A DNA stretch of 64,000 nucleotides, taken from positions 1 through 64,000 of the forward strand of contig JALGAS010000009.1 of the NCBI GenBank assembly GCA_023078685.1. Direction: 5' to 3'. Under the pieces are notes generated by a model. The model was not told the origin of the DNA, searched no databases, and worked only from the letters and a program-made list of their open reading frames with translations. Below are positions 37,828 through 51,197 of this stretch, piece by piece. The DNA is from Neopestalotiopsis rosae (Eukaryota; Ascomycota; Sordariomycetes; Amphisphaeriales; Sporocadaceae). Made by a program: the position numbers and the translations under genes. Position 1 is the first letter of the stretch, and each line of letters starts with the position of its first letter.

Positions 37828-40800
37828 ATGCTGAGCGCAAATACGACACCGACTCAGAAGTCACACACACCACAGACAACATCATCGCTGACATCCTCGA
37901 TTGCGACGGGCCGTCCGAGCTTGGAGCGAGATGGGCTTCAACCACCGGGAGCCATAAATGGGGGCAAAGGGGGTTCCTATGTCTCCAGGGGCGGTTCATC
38001 CTTTGTCCCCACCCCGGCTCCGGGCAGCTTCAACCCAGACGTGCGTAGCCAGGCAGTCTCCAGAACTGGTTCACGCGCAGACATCTTTGCTCTAGAGAAG
38101 CTGGATGAGGAAGAGATCTCTCTGGCTGAAAAGAATCTGAACCATCTTAAAGATGCACTCAGTCGTGAAATCAAGATCCGCGACGGGAGTGAAAATATGC
38201 TAGAAGCATTGAATATCAAGAAAGCAAAACAGACCAAGGACCAGAGACAGAGAATCGAAGCGGAACTCAATACGTCCAATCTAAAGATCAAAGAGCTTCG
38301 AGCAAAGATTGACGATGTACAAAGGGCCAAGGCCACCCCAGCTACTCCCACCAGAAACCGCTCCGAAGGCTTGCTCACCAGCAATGGAATACGCTCTCCA
38401 CCAAGCGCATCACGCAGCGGTGCTGGCTCTGATCTTGACGAACCAGTGGTGGAACAGTCACCAACATTTGCTCTCGCCGAGATCCTACAAGCACTTGAGC
38501 AGGAGGGACTGACGGCTGCTTATTATGTCGGCCGTGCCAATAACCTTGTGGAGCTCTTCAAGAAGCACCCTACGCTCAAATATGATCTGGTCTGGTCCAT
38601 CTTTGGGGACCGGATGCAAATGATGCTTCTCAGTGATAGCAGAGAGGTTGTTGCTGCCGGATATCGTATGATTCGCTACGCTATTTCAGATGCGTCATCC
38701 TTGAAAAGAATCCGCAGTCTCAACACGGATTACATGGTGGTAGTTTCTCTGGCCAAGGATCGCAAGGCGGACGTGGAACGTGAACAAGCCTTGAAGTTTG
38801 TGCGTGCCTTTCTCGATGTCAAAGACGGAGTCCGAGAGATTTCGCGTGCTGTTGTACGCACCATAGTCGCGGTTGCTGAGCACTTGGAGGATCGTTTGCG
38901 GCCGATTTGCATCGAAACTCTGGCTGAGATTCTGCTGAAAGATCCTCCTTTGCTCACAGCTTGTGGCGGTTTGGCACCTTTGTCTGAAGCCCTTGCTGAA
39001 GGGACATACAAGTCTCCTGAGTCTTTGGCATCTGCCTTTTTGTTCTTATTGAATGCACCTCATACTCGAAAATATCTTCGTGCAGGCTATGACCTGGAGG
39101 TCATGTTCACCGCATTCACAGATACTTTGTTCTCTACCGAGGGTGTCGTGAAGCAAAACTCCAAGGCCGTTTCCAGCGCTCTGAAGTCATGGTCAGGTCT
39201 GATGACCCTTTCCATGTTTGACTTCAGAGCGATTAGGGCACTTATTTCTACACTATCACTGCCAAATGCGTCTGTCCGCGAGACGGTTATTGATATGCTC
39301 TTTACACTCTTGCGCATCAAGCCACCTGCTTGGGCGACGACGTTCCTGGCTGGAAGGCGTTTGACTACATATGGCAGAGTCGCCAGCCTCAAATCGGCCA
39401 CAACCAAGACCAGCACTGCTTACGACGAGGATAATGACGAACAGAACTTTGTCGAGCATTACACGTCCTTGTTGCTGGCTATATTCGTCAAGGCAGGACT
39501 ACTACCAAGCCTTCTTGTCATTGCACAAGAACCCGATACTTCTATACTAAAGCGAAAGGCAACACTGCTGATTGGCGAGGTGCTGAAATTGGCAGGTCGT
39601 TTACTTCCTCCAGCTTGGAGTAGCCAACTGCAACTACTTCCTGAACTGTTCTCCGCTGCTGTAGAATTCAAGGACACAAGCCGCTTCCATGCAACGGGTG
39701 TGGTGTATCAGATCAGCAGCGTCAGTCGCACGTTGTTCCGATCATCGCCGGCAGTTCTGAGCTTACCAGCCAGCACCGCTCTTGGCCATGTTGGTTCTGT
39801 TGAGGACACCCCCAAGACCAGTGCTTCAATAAATACAGATGACGCAACCTTCAGGCAACTTCTGATCGACTCAGGTGTTCTCGGAAGCTCGAATCCTGCA
39901 AAATGGAACTGGGAAGTCGTTTTGAGAATAATCGAAGGGCCTCTCACCAACGGCAAGAGACTGGAAGAGGCTATCAAAGCATCTAAGTTCGTGAAGAGAC
40001 TGATGAGCTTTTTCCGGCCCTTCAAGTATCGATTTTCGGGTACCAAAAATCATCGCAATACCCAAAAGTACATTAGAGTTGGTTGTGCTTTGATGCACTC
40101 TCTGCTACAGTCACCAGAAGGCAGAAAATACTTGGCGGACAACAAGCTACTACGACAGCTTGCCGAATGTCTTGCCCAGTGTGATCCAGTAAGCTATGAC
40201 ATATGTAAACTTTGTCTGAATTTGATGCTAATAAGGACCTCAAGACCAGCGGCTTGACAGCACAACACCCAATGTTCTCACCTGATTTTATGATCGACTA
40301 CCTTGTCGGAGGTTATTTCCCCATGCTCGGTGTGCTCACTGGAGATCCCAATGGTCTACAAATGCTCGAACGGTGGCGCATCTTCAACATGATTTATCAC
40401 ATTGTTGACTTCAACCAAAGGCCTGACTTGATCAAACTGATACTGGCAAACTTTGATTATGGTCTTCAAGGACATCCCCGCGTATTGCTGTCCAAAGCTC
40501 TGACAGCCGGAACCAAAGAAATTAGGATACATGCCACGAACGCGTTACGTTTGTATGCTACGGGCCAACGAACGCCGGCATCCGGACATATTGTGTCTGA
40601 TGCGAAGTGGGCTATTCAGCTCCTCGTCACCCAACTGTATGACCCCGAGATCGAGGTCTGTGCTACAGCTGTGAAAATTCTCGAGAAAGCCTGCAACAGC
40701 AAGCACTTACTGGAATATATTGTGGAGTGCCGTCCAGCACTGGATCATCTAGGAGAAATTGGAGCGCCTTTACTGCTCCGTTTCTTGTCCACCTCTATTG

Positions 40801-41867
40801 GATACCACTACCTGGATGGCCTCGACTATATCAGCAACGAAATGGACGATTGGTTTCTCGGCCGGAATGACAGTTATGTCAGTCTGATAGAAGCGAGCTT
40901 AGCACGCTCATTTGTGGAGAACCCCGAGGACCATTCAGGTCGACTCAGCCTGTACGAAGATGAGCTGGATGCCTACCAAGACAATCATGTCCCACCACAT
41001 TTCTACCGCGAGTTGACGCGTACCAAGGAGGGATGTAAACTTCTGGAGGATAAGGGACACTTTGAAGAATTCTCTACAACAATCCGCGACTATGGTATGT
41101 ATTCCAATGACCCCGAGCTCATGGTCAAGGTCAAAGGTTGCATGTGGGCAGTGGGCAACGTCGGCTCAATGGAGCTCGGGGCACCTTTCCTCGAATCCAC
41201 GGACGTGGTGGGCCAGATCGTCAAGATTGCAGAGACGCACGAGGTGATGAGTCTGCGAGGAACCGCCTTTTTCGTGCTCGGCCTGATTTCGAGATCTGTC
41301 CATGGCCTGGAGATACTCTCTGAGCTGGGGTGGGACTCAAACACGACACCTTTGGGTGTGTCGCTAGGGTTCTGCTTGCCAACCGACCTCTCAAAGCTTT
41401 TCTCTTTTCAACCGTGGGAACACGTGACTGCGTCTTCTGTGGTTCTTCCTGACTCGCAGAGAACCATCACCGAAGCCCCGCCGGCCGTGATGAAAGATCC
41501 AGATGAGACGAACCAGCGAATTTTGGAGATCATGGTCGAATTGGGAAATATTGTGCAGTACAAGAAAGCAAAGATGGAACTGCTGCAACTCAGGCATAAG
41601 AAAGTACCCGGCTTTAAACAGGCCACTCTCTTTCGACGCGTCTTGTCGCTCTTGGAGAATCACCACTACCGCCTGGGAGATCGACACATGGCCATTGAGA
41701 TGTTCGACAAGAACGTACTGAGACAGATCGTCTATGGCGACGAAGAGGTGGAAGAGGAGGCAGAAAGCAGCTCTGGTGATGAGGGAAGGACGGAACGTCA
41801 GAGGAGCATCAGTGATCCAGCCGACTGGGAGGGCACCAGGGGTTTGACGCAGAAATTCTCCATTTGA
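37828..41867 (+). CDS. AVO3: TORC2 subunit Avo3/Ste16 (Rictor homologue) with N-terminal HR1 region
   Basis: Two exons, 37828-40188 and 40245-41867, give 1327 residues. Rictor-type proteins are the core scaffold of TOR complex 2, which controls AGC kinases, actin and membrane stress responses. After a Ser/Thr/Pro-rich start, residues about 98-165 form a coiled HR1-type region (LAEKNLNHLKDALSREIKIR...). From about 212 the Rictor N-terminal armadillo-like domain begins (LAEILQALEQEGLTAAYYVGRANNLVELF), with EREQALKFVRAFLD. The middle domain contains SGLTAQHPMFSP and GGYFPMLGVL, and the C-terminal domain WAVGNVGSMELGAPFL and LRGTAFFVLGLISRS. The intron is best ended at AAG 40242-40244, giving CDPTSGLTAQHP, with branch motif GCTAAT upstream. 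An earlier AAG at about 40233-40235 would add DLK. The ATG at 37828 is the first in this frame near the domain; an upstream exon is not excluded. Confidence 0.94.
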
Positions 41868-42390
41868 GGAGACTGAGATCAGGCGTGCAATCCCCTGCAA
41901 ATGCCGAAGTGGCATTTCGGAGAAGAGTGAGGTTAAGGAGCGAGAAGAGCCCCCAAACAAGCAAGAAACACCTGCATCATGCTACGGGAACATACATCTG
42001 AAGGCATTTGAAGGGACTATGGCTCGGCGTTTTGAAAGCTTTTTTCTATATTACATGTCTGTTGTAGTGCGATCACGATATCCCAAGGAATCTGGCGAAA
42101 CATTGGGCGAGGGAGGGGGGTTTTCATGGATACTTAAAGGTGGTTTACACGAAAGAAGTTCTCGTCACTTAGGCGTTCAGGGGCGTCGATGGCTGACATC
42201 GTGAACGAAGACGATGCTCAGTTGTTTAGCAAAAGATTTGATTTATTGTACTACAATCTACTGCTGTAAAATAGTTCATCTGTGAAAATCTGCCGGGCTT
42301 TTTATTGTGATTGTCACGTAATGGTTCATCTGTCAAATTGCGAATGATTTGCATGTGCGAAACTCGTTCTATTCTCCTTTTTATATGCGA
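41868..42390. other. Convergent 3' region AVO3 / RIX1
   Basis: Both 3' UTRs should lie here. AT-rich stretches toward 42230-42380 suit poly(A) signals of RIX1. Nothing else seen. Confidence 0.5.
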
Positions 42391-44810
42391 TTACTCTTCA
42401 TCTTCATCTCCTTCAGAGTCTAAATCCATGTTCAAATGAACACTCTCGTCATCACTATCATCATCATCTTTGCCGTCCGCCGTCGCCAGCTGCCCAGCAA
42501 CAGCCGCTGGCGGAGCTGCCTTGGCCAGCGTATCCTCAACCAGGGCACCCATGGTTCCGAACCCTGGGTCAGGGGTTGCGGCGGCATCAGCTATATCCAC
42601 GCGCTTCGAGGCCAGCAGGACCTCGGCCTCTTCGCTCTTGCGCTTGAGCGGCACGGTGGCGGCCAGCGACGACACGACCGGCTGCGGCAGGAAGGGGCTG
42701 GGCTGGATCTCGGCGGCAATGGCAGGCGCTGGGGGCGCCGTTCGGGCGACTACGGGTTCCGATGTGGTAGTGGTCTGCGTTACTGAGGCGGTCGAGATCA
42801 CCTGGAAGGGGCGGTCAAAGGTGAAACCGTCCGCGGGCTTCTCTACCGGCACTTCCGAGTCAATGTCCATGTCGTCTTCGTCATCGGCGCCAGCACCCAG
42901 GGGGTCTCCGCTTCCCTTGCCGCCACCAAAAATGGGTCGAAAGTTGAAGCGGAGGATCTCGACGGCCTCGTCGTGCGGGAACTGCTGGTGGAGGTACGGG
43001 AGGATGGCCTGGGCCGTCCGGCCGTTCTTGTCCTTGGCCGGGTTGAGGATGCTGGCGACCTGGGTGTCCTTGAGCTGGCACAGGATGGCGGTCCGGAGCA
43101 TGCGGGAGCGCAGGTCCGGGTTGATGTGCTGCTGCGGCAGGTGGCTGAACAGGGCCGTGAGCAGGTCCCGTGCCGCGGCCACGTGCGCGGCGTCAAAGGA
43201 CACGGACACGGTCTCGTCTTCGGCGTTGGACTTGAGAAAGGCGTCGGCGTTTTGCGAAGCCGTCGTCCTGGGTTTCGCCCCGTTCTGTCCGGTTGTAGAC
43301 GTCTGCTGCTGCTTGGGCGCCTTGAGGTGGCCTCCGGCGCCGAGCAAGTCGCGGCAGCATGTCATGGTGACGAGCTGCAGCGCATCGACCTGCAGCTTGG
43401 ATCGCGTTGGACCGCACAATTGAAGCAGATCCGTGGTGAGAGCGAATGCTATGCTTCGGACTTCGGGCAGGCGATAGCTTGACTCCATCATACGGGCAAC
43501 TTGATCCAGTGTGTCTTGGGCCAGGGGAACAAAGTTTCTTCCAAGTCGCTGTGCAAGGACTCGGGTGAATTGCAGTACGGCAATTTGGATATCAGGCAAG
43601 ACTGCCCACAAGTCATCCTTTTCTTCTCTGCCAGCGGCCGGGTTTAATTGAGTGTATTCGCTCTTATCTTTGCCGGCAACTGGAGGAATAATCAACGACA
43701 CGCGCGAAATCATATCCGTGGCAGCGCTGATGGGAATAGTGACGGCGACTTTGGTAGGGCAACGAAGACAGTCAGCCAAGCTGGCAAGTAAACCCGTCAT
43801 GCGTTCGCTGCCGGCTTGTATACCTGACCATTGGGGTAGCTGTTCTGCAGTCGCATTATCATTACCAGGCTCGACATCAAAGTTCGCCTGCTGCTTGTTG
43901 TGTCCTGTGCTAGACTCCCAATTCTCTAGCACAGCCCGGAACACTTGGTCGGCAGTCTCGTGGAACTCCTTGATGAGGCCTTGGAAATGCTTAGCCCACT
44001 CATCCGCACCGCCGTTCTTGGCTGCTGTCATGTGCAACGTGGCAAGAAGCCTCCGACTGCTGCTTTGTAAGCTTGAAGGAATGAGCTCATAATCTGAGCT
44101 GGTTGGGGCAATGCAAGGCCTAGCAAAAGAACGTATCTGTGCCACAGAGGGACGCAGCGTCGTTGGGTAGAGAGGAATTAGGACAGAGAATGCCTCGATA
44201 ACAGTTTCGGTGAAGCTCAAGGGAACCTTTGCGACTGATTTGCTTGTGCTTGGAGGCTTCAAGATCTGTATACAAGCAGTGGCAAAAGCTGGGAGGAAAG
44301 GCGTGACAATCTCGCGTATCAAGGTTTGAAACTTGTGAGCAAGTGTAAATATCCGCACCAGAACAATGGCACTGAGTTCCTTGACCGCTATGGGGTCTCG
44401 TTTCTAGAAGGCGTGAGCATATTGGATCCAACACAGAGATAATGACAAGACTGTTCTGGACTCACCTGCAGAATCGATACAAGACCTCTCACCCAGGGCT
44501 CAGAGACGCGCAGGGTCTCCCATCCTCCTACCTCAATGTAGGTCTTGATCAGAGCGACGGCAGTAAATCGGCCTTCCAGACTCCGACCGTTGAGAAGTGT
44601 GCCAATGTGAGTTCGGAGCTTATGCACCAGAACGGCTGCTTCAGACGAGGACGAGGTGGTCTTGGCGTCCTGCGGCTCGGACAGAGGCCGCTGGCAGCGC
44701 TGAAGATCCTTCAAGAGCGAAGGAAGCAGACTCGGAAGCTGCTCAGTCTTGGCTGTGGTGAGCCTCCGGCAAATGCTGCGGAGCTCTGGGGGAAGAGAGA
44801 CCATGGACAT
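42391..44810 (-). CDS. RIX1: Pre-rRNA-processing protein RIX1 (PELP1 family)
   Basis: Two exons, 44810-44466 and 44403-42391 (62-nt intron, donor GTGAGT, acceptor TCTAG), give 785 residues, close to yeast Rix1 (763). The Rix1-Ipi1-Ipi3 complex recruits the Rea1 ATPase to pre-60S particles for ITS2 processing in the nucleus. Helical-repeat content is clear: the RIX1 domain start (LPPELRSICRRLT...LPSLLPSLLKDLQRC), GRFTAVALIKTYIEVGGWETL, FQTLIREIVTPFLPAFATACI and VKVAVTIPISAATDMISRV-like segments. The C-terminal third is low complexity and ends in an Asp/Glu-rich acidic tail (DDDDSDDESVHLNMDL...), the usual PELP1/Rix1 ending. The frame runs a little upstream without ATG; MSMVSLPPEL at 44810 is the first ATG and fits the family. 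Divergent from YPP1. Confidence 0.9.
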
Positions 44811-45860
44811 GGTGATGCTTCCGAGTTTGTCGTGCGGATACGCAGAACAGAGCAAATCCGAAGCTTTGTGCAGAGATTTATATGTGTTGCAGGTTCTGGT
44901 CAGTGACCATTAAGATGCAGAATTTTATATCAATTCTGATTACCTCAGTGAGTCAATATTATCCTTAGTCTGTCTTGACAACCGGCATAACAGAGCAGAT
45001 ACAAAGTTGCAGATTGTAAAAGAGCTGCAGATCTTTGGTGTTATCTAATCCTTCAACAGCTCTGTTGTTGCGCAAAGTCTCGACATTGAATTTCAACTTT
45101 TTAGTGGGTCCGGGGACTGCATAAGGCCCATCAAGGATTGATACAGCGATGTGCAAGTACCAAGTCCCCTGTACCTGATTACGTACATTATAATTGGGTC
45201 TAGTTTATTGAATCCCACTCATGTTCATATGAAGGGTCATTGGCAGTGATGGTATCCAAAGTAGAATGAAGGCAGCGGCATAGCTCATATAGACATTTCT
45301 TTTTGATTATCTGAAGAGCGGCGAATTCATCGCATGCTACAGTGTTTACTGATTTATGGCTAAATACACCTGACGAATGGGATGGCGACTGGCCAATGAA
45401 TAACCTTGATTCACACGTACAAGTGTGAGTTCTCCCTATTTCTCGTGTTTACCGCCGTTGGGCCAGCTGCCAACCGCCTGTCGCGCGCCCCAAGCTCTAG
45501 CTCCGTGACCCGTACCCAAATAATCCCAGCATGTGGAAATGGACGTCACTTCCCTGCCCCTGGATTGCGGTTGATCTCGCCCAGAAGCTATTTCCCATCA
45601 ACGTTGGCCTCAAGTTCGCCGACAACTTGCGTTCGTTGGCCAGATAGAGGCTTTTGGTTCGCTTTCGTTTGCCCTTGATTTGCTTGCCTGCCTGCGTTGC
45701 AACGCCTGTCGTAATTTTTATTCATCACCGACAGCATCACCTTCTTCTTTAATACTGCTACCGCTGCCGTCCTGCGATCTTCGAGCAATGCTAGCTTAGG
45801 CGCATCGTCATTCCCTCCCCCGAAAAAAAACATCTGCCGCTCCTTTAAACCACCTTCATA
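44811..45860. other. Divergent promoter region RIX1 / YPP1
   Basis: About 1 kb between two start codons. A T-rich/CT-rich stretch lies just before YPP1. No coding sequence recognised. Confidence 0.5.
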
Positions 45861-48800
45861 ATGACGGTACGCCGCGGAATCCTCTCTTCTCCTAGGCAAA
45901 GATGAGATAATTAGCAACCGACGCGATTCATACTTTGGTCAAATACTAACGCCCCAGCTCGCTTCATAGAAACCATCAAAGGCCGATATCTACCTGCAAC
46001 AACTAGAGAATCTTCGATGTGAAGACAATTGGGACGCCGTGCCCGAGGCGGTGCGCAAGATTCGCAAACATGCACCAAACAGACAATGTAACACTTTGCC
46101 CACCGCTCTTTTCTCTTCCGTATCACTGGCCATAAATGGCTAATTCGAGCATTACACAGGTCTTGCGACGACTGCCGAGACCGAATATGCTATTACCAAA
46201 GCCCAACTGAAGCAGACGGCGCGTCCTAGTACTGCAGTCTCCCAGAAGGACCTCGACATCACCAACCTACTCCCAAAACTTCTCGAAGTCATCGACAATG
46301 AGCACACATTTCACGAGGACAAGTATCAGGCACAGGTTTGCGTGGGATGGCTGCACTGGGCCGTCGGGGAGTACAGTATTGCCGTCACCCGATTGCCGAG
46401 TGTTCTGGAACAAGACCCCGAGGAAGTCTCAGAATGGACCCGAGTCTGCACGCTCAAGGCCGCCTATCTCAAGGCGAACTGTCTGTCTCGGGACAATGAA
46501 CGACTCCAGGCGCTAGCTGTCTTTGAGGTTGCCTTGAGTTCCCTGACCAGAGTTTGGTCTGCGCAAAAAGGTCGCAAGCAGCTACAATTTTGGGCCGAGC
46601 TCTTCTTGACGGAATTCTGCATGCTGCAGGCCCAGGCTTTGGAGAGGGGCGAAAAGAGCTTGGATGACTCGACTGTTCTGGCTCCATATCGCTCGTGGGC
46701 ACGCTATTGGGAAACTTCCAAGAGCCAAGGCACTCCTCTCGTTGGTGGCCACGGCTTTAGAGGAGCTGTGCCGAGGAGAAGGGTATGGCGCGAGTATTAC
46801 ACTGCTCTTTCTGCCATTCTGGACCAGGATCTGCCCTTTCCAACCGCAGAAGTGCCTAATCTTTCAAATGAGGCATCGGCACGGAATCAACTGCGTATGG
46901 AACTGAAAAAGGTTGAGGCTGCGTATGAGGCACTGTTGCTGGACGAGACTCCGTTCCCCCGCGCAGACGAGGAGCGGGAGGAAATCGAAGCCTTTGTCTC
47001 TCTAGTCATGAGCAACTGGACTATCCTCAATGGACGGGACTGGCACGAACACGATCTTCCTACGGGCGGTAAGGACGCCCTGAGCCGTGGCATCCTCGAA
47101 ATTCTATACCGAGCCGCGACCAAGACTTTTCACTCGACTGCTATTCTGCGTCATCTATTCACAGTACATCTTGCTGTGGCTGAATTTGACTTGGCTTTAA
47201 AGGCATTCAACTCTTACCTGGAAATTGTCAAGAAGGGCAAGGCTCGCGTTGACAAAACCGGACACGCAGAACCTAGCCTTGATGACGATGCTACTGTGCT
47301 TGAGACCATATCAGCGGCCATTTCGGCATTGTGCAAATACGGCTTTCGCGAGGAGGCTGAAACTGCTTATGGTCTCGGAGCTGAGTTGGAGGAAATGCTG
47401 CAAAAGCTGCCAGCACCAATGTCAAACACTGCAGATATAACTTCCTTACCCGAGGAAAACGCTAATGGCGTTGTGCTTCACCCGCGTATATCATCAAAGG
47501 TGAATGCTCTGGCATGGCAAGCCATTGGTGTATCGCAAGCGCATTGGGCCAAGATGACATATGACGCTGCTTCGAGGACGGAAATACAGGCTAAAGCGAT
47601 ACGAAGCTTTCAAAAGTCTTTGGCACCGGATACCGGAAACCCGGCCGATGTGCGAACTCTCTTCACTCTAGGACTTCTCCTGGCCGAGCAAAGAGAATTG
47701 TCTACCGCCATAGACATCATCAAGGCCGCCCTCATGACCAACAAGAAGTCAACAGAGTACATCCCGGCGGCTGGAAGCCACTGGCATGAGCGATCCCTCA
47801 TTCCTCTGTGGCATTTGCTGGCCCTCCTTCTCAGTGCGCGTCAGGATTTTGTCATGGCCGCTCGAGCTTGCGAGGGCGCTTTCGAGCAGTTTGGTGATCC
47901 AGCAGTGCTGTTTGGAGCTCAAGGATTGCAGACTCAGTATAGAAGCGATCACCTCAGGGAGCTGGAAGCCAAGAACGGACATGGCAAACCGGGTGCCCTT
48001 GTCGACGAAATGGACGATCTTGAAAAAGAAAACATCATCGAGGTCAAGATGACCCAGCTTGCGCTTCTGGAGTTGCTCGAAGGCCCGGAAGTTGCCGTCA
48101 ATGCAAGTCACGAGCTGCTTGTGCTGTATACCAGACTTTTTGGAACTATGCAGACAACTGCTCCATCCACCACACAAAAGAATCTCACCGTTGCTCCCCC
48201 GAAAAGCGCAGCAGGAACGTTGCGAAGTCTCCGAGGCAGCGTTTTTGGTAATCGAGGCAGAGCTTCTAGCAGGCTACGAGAGACGGTCCCTCTAGACGAA
48301 GAGGTACCTATGTCTCCATCGGATCGGCCGCAAACTGCTCAGCTCCCACCGCCCGATGCTGATCCTGCTACCGCTGGCGCGGATCTGCCTGCAGCTCCAG
48401 CTATACAAATTACCCGAGACAACACCGATTTGTCCGACACACGATCCCGAAAGTCCACTGGAAGTGTCCGGGGTCGGAGGAGTGATTCGATGAAGAGAGG
48501 GAACAGTCTCAAGAAGCGCGATGCCAGCAGTCAGGCACGCAGAGCTGCAAGTACAAGCAGGCCCCCGAGTCAACGGGCGCCACATCAGCCAACTATTTCC
48601 GACGGTGATGCTTATTTCACGCCTCTGGGAGATGCTGCAGCCAGTGACAGGCCAGACTTCTTTGATTGGAAGACCAAGAGCAACATTTCGAGCCAGCAGT
48701 CCTTCTCAAAGGGAAGAGGTTTGCTCAGATACGATTCTACAGCTTCTTCGTACAAGGGCTCATCTACAGGCCCCGAGTCGTTTGCTCTAGATTCTCTTTC

Positions 48801-49805
48801 ACCACCAATTACGTTGCCTCTGCTCCACTTCCCCGCGGAGCAAACAAAGAGACAGCGACAGACAATCCTTGTCAAAGTATGGCTGATGATTGCAGCATTC
48901 TACAGACGTGCAGGGGTATTTAGTCAGTGTCAGAACGCCATCACCGAGGCCAAGAAAATCATTGAAGGCATTGAACTGGATATTGCCAAAGACGCGTCTG
49001 GAACTGTCGGAATCAGTCACCCTGGCTGGGGTGGTAAGAGAAGTGTCGAGGAGCTGTGGGCTGACGTTCACTCAGAGGTATGGTTTGGCTCTCTTCCCGT
49101 TATTCTACCCTCCACCTCCGCCTCCGCCTCCACATCCAATCTGATAGAGCTCATTCACTAACCTTTCTACAGACTGGTTCCCTCTCACTTGCCGAGGGTA
49201 TTCCGTACAAAGCCCGAGCCGACTTTGAAGAGGCTCTGATGCACCATGCAAACCACCCGGCTGCCATTGTAGGATTGTCGACGATTCTGTTGGACATTTA
49301 TGCCGAGGTTCTTGCACCTGTGCCGGCTATTCCAGGAATCGCGGAGCCGGACGGACAACCAATCAATATTGATGACCCAACATCAGAACAGAATAGTCTG
49401 GCGTTGCGTCCAAAATCTGCGCTTGCACTTCCTGCCCTCCCGTCCGGTCCATTGGGTCTTGGCGGAGAGACGACAGGTTCACCTGCACCTAGTGGACCAT
49501 CTCAAAAGCAGCAGCCATCCCAGGCCGTTTCGATTGAAGAGCTCCCGGCGCCATACAAGGCGAAATCGCTGCCTCTAGTTGATAGACTTGCTGCTAGAGA
49601 CCGAGCGTACGGTCTGCTGTCCGGCCTCACACGACTCGGCACTGGCTGGAACAACTCGGATGCGTGGTTTGCTCTCGCCAGGGCCCACGAGGAAAGTGGC
49701 CAAGTAGAAAAGGCCAAGGAAGCCCTTTGGTGGTGCGTGGAACTGGAAGAAGGCAGAGGCATACGTGACTGGAATAGTGTCGGTGCAGGTCGTTATGTTC
49801 TATAG
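45861..49805 (+). CDS. YPP1: YPP1/TTC7-type TPR protein, scaffold of the plasma-membrane PI4-kinase complex
   Basis: Four exons: 45861-45866 (only ATG ACG), 45970-46087, 46160-49077 and 49173-49805, giving 1224 residues. Ypp1/TTC7 joins Efr3 and the PI 4-kinase Stt4 at the plasma membrane and makes the PI4P pool; Ypp1 was also described as an endocytic cargo factor. The first spliced residues are MTKPSKADIYLQQLENLRCEDNWDAVPE, a TTC7-like start. TPR-like helices follow (VGWLHWAVGEYSIAVTRLPSVL, FTVHLAVAEFDLALKAFNSYL, LFTLGLLLAEQRELSTAIDII, HLLALLLSARQDFVMAARAC). Residues about 711-875 are a Ser/Arg/Pro-rich disordered insert. C-terminal TPRs end with AWFALARAHEESGQVEKAKEALWWCVELEEG. Intron 1 has a perfect branch (ACTAAC) and TAG acceptor, supporting the six-base first exon; the phase also fits at the other two introns. 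Confidence 0.9.
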
Positions 49806-51197
49806 AGAACGCAAAATGGAGTTGAATTTTGTCATAGCAAAGATACCCACAATGTCGGGACAAGCGGCTGTAGAATTGGTGAGGTCACAAGCGCACAAAA
49901 ATAGACCAAAACAAAGATAAATCAAGCGTTGAATTCGTCCTGGATTTATTGTGCCATGCTTTGAATTGTACATCGAGTGTCCTAGTCGAATCAACCGTCA
50001 TGGCGGAGCAGCATGGCGGCATCAAGCGAATCTCTGAACAACATCCTGCAACCTATCTTCTTTTACCAGCAACGTATGCTCAATTGCCGTGGATGATTGA
50101 TATTGCACAGACGCGACACCAGCACTTTGAGATGAGCCGGGTATTGTCCAAACTTTCGTAGTGCTTACACTTCACTCATGTATGTTCTTTGCCAACCAGA
50201 ATATTTCAGCGACTTATTGAGCGATGCTTTGCCTTGATTCAAGAAATATGCATTATAGCTGAGACTCATTGTGCCGAATGTGTGTACTTGCTGCTCTCTT
50301 TGCTTTTTGCTCAGTTGAGCGTGCTGGTCAGGATGTGGGTTCAAAGTGTGGCTCAGGGCCAAGACTCTATAGTCGAGCTTCCAAAGCCAAGACTGCCCAG
50401 ACAGATAATCATAAACCTAAGTTCAGCACCTATAATTATGACCGAAGCTCGTTTCTCAAGACATTCATCAGAGTCATGGATTTGATCACACAAGATATGT
50501 GGTGATACTGCTTTTACGCCAAGCATAATCTCGCAATTCGTTCCTACTATATGCCATGATCTTCAATTTCTTACCGGCCTGGGCCGCTCGCATTGGTCAG
50601 ATGCCCGGGGTTTACCTTTGCTGTTTCGGCTTACCCATTCCAACTAATTTGCCCCATTGTGGGGGTTGGAGCACTAGGTAGTTCTATAGGAAACGGAGTA
50701 ACTGCATGTGGACTTGGATCTCACTTCTCCGCACCTCGACATCGGCTCTGCTCCCCCGAGGTTATGGGGGAGTGGATCGGAAGACCAGTCACAGACGACG
50801 AACCGGGGTTGGTTGTACAATATCACTGATGCACTGCAGATTCGAAAATGCAAGTCCCGCGACGGGAATTGTTCGGGGTGTAGTTTGGCTCGCACAAGTC
50901 TCCGATGATCATTCGAGGGTGCGAGCAACAAAAGGACTGACCGCTCACATCGTGGTCTTTCCTTTCTTCTCGTGTCAACTTGAACTGTCGTTCTCATCAC
51001 GAGCACACGGCTGCATCCGATCAGGACTTGGAACTGATGCCAGCGTTCGTTCCCGTCACTGGCCAAGTAACCTACTCACCGTAATCTCAAGCTGGGAGAG
51101 CTGAGAGGTCTGGACAGGCTCACGTATTCGTCCTTCGTGGGGACAGACTTTGCACCCCATTCCACCGACTCGACAGGATCACAGCACTACCGCCACC
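49806..51197. other. Intergenic region between YPP1 and the MFS gene
   Basis: No gene recognised. The open frames at 50593-51104 are short and without family features. The MFS promoter should lie in the right part. Confidence 0.45.

Noticed and set aside
42470..43423. 317-codon plus-strand open frame
   Set aside because: Antisense shadow of RIX1; composition is Ala/Ser/Arg-rich without motifs.
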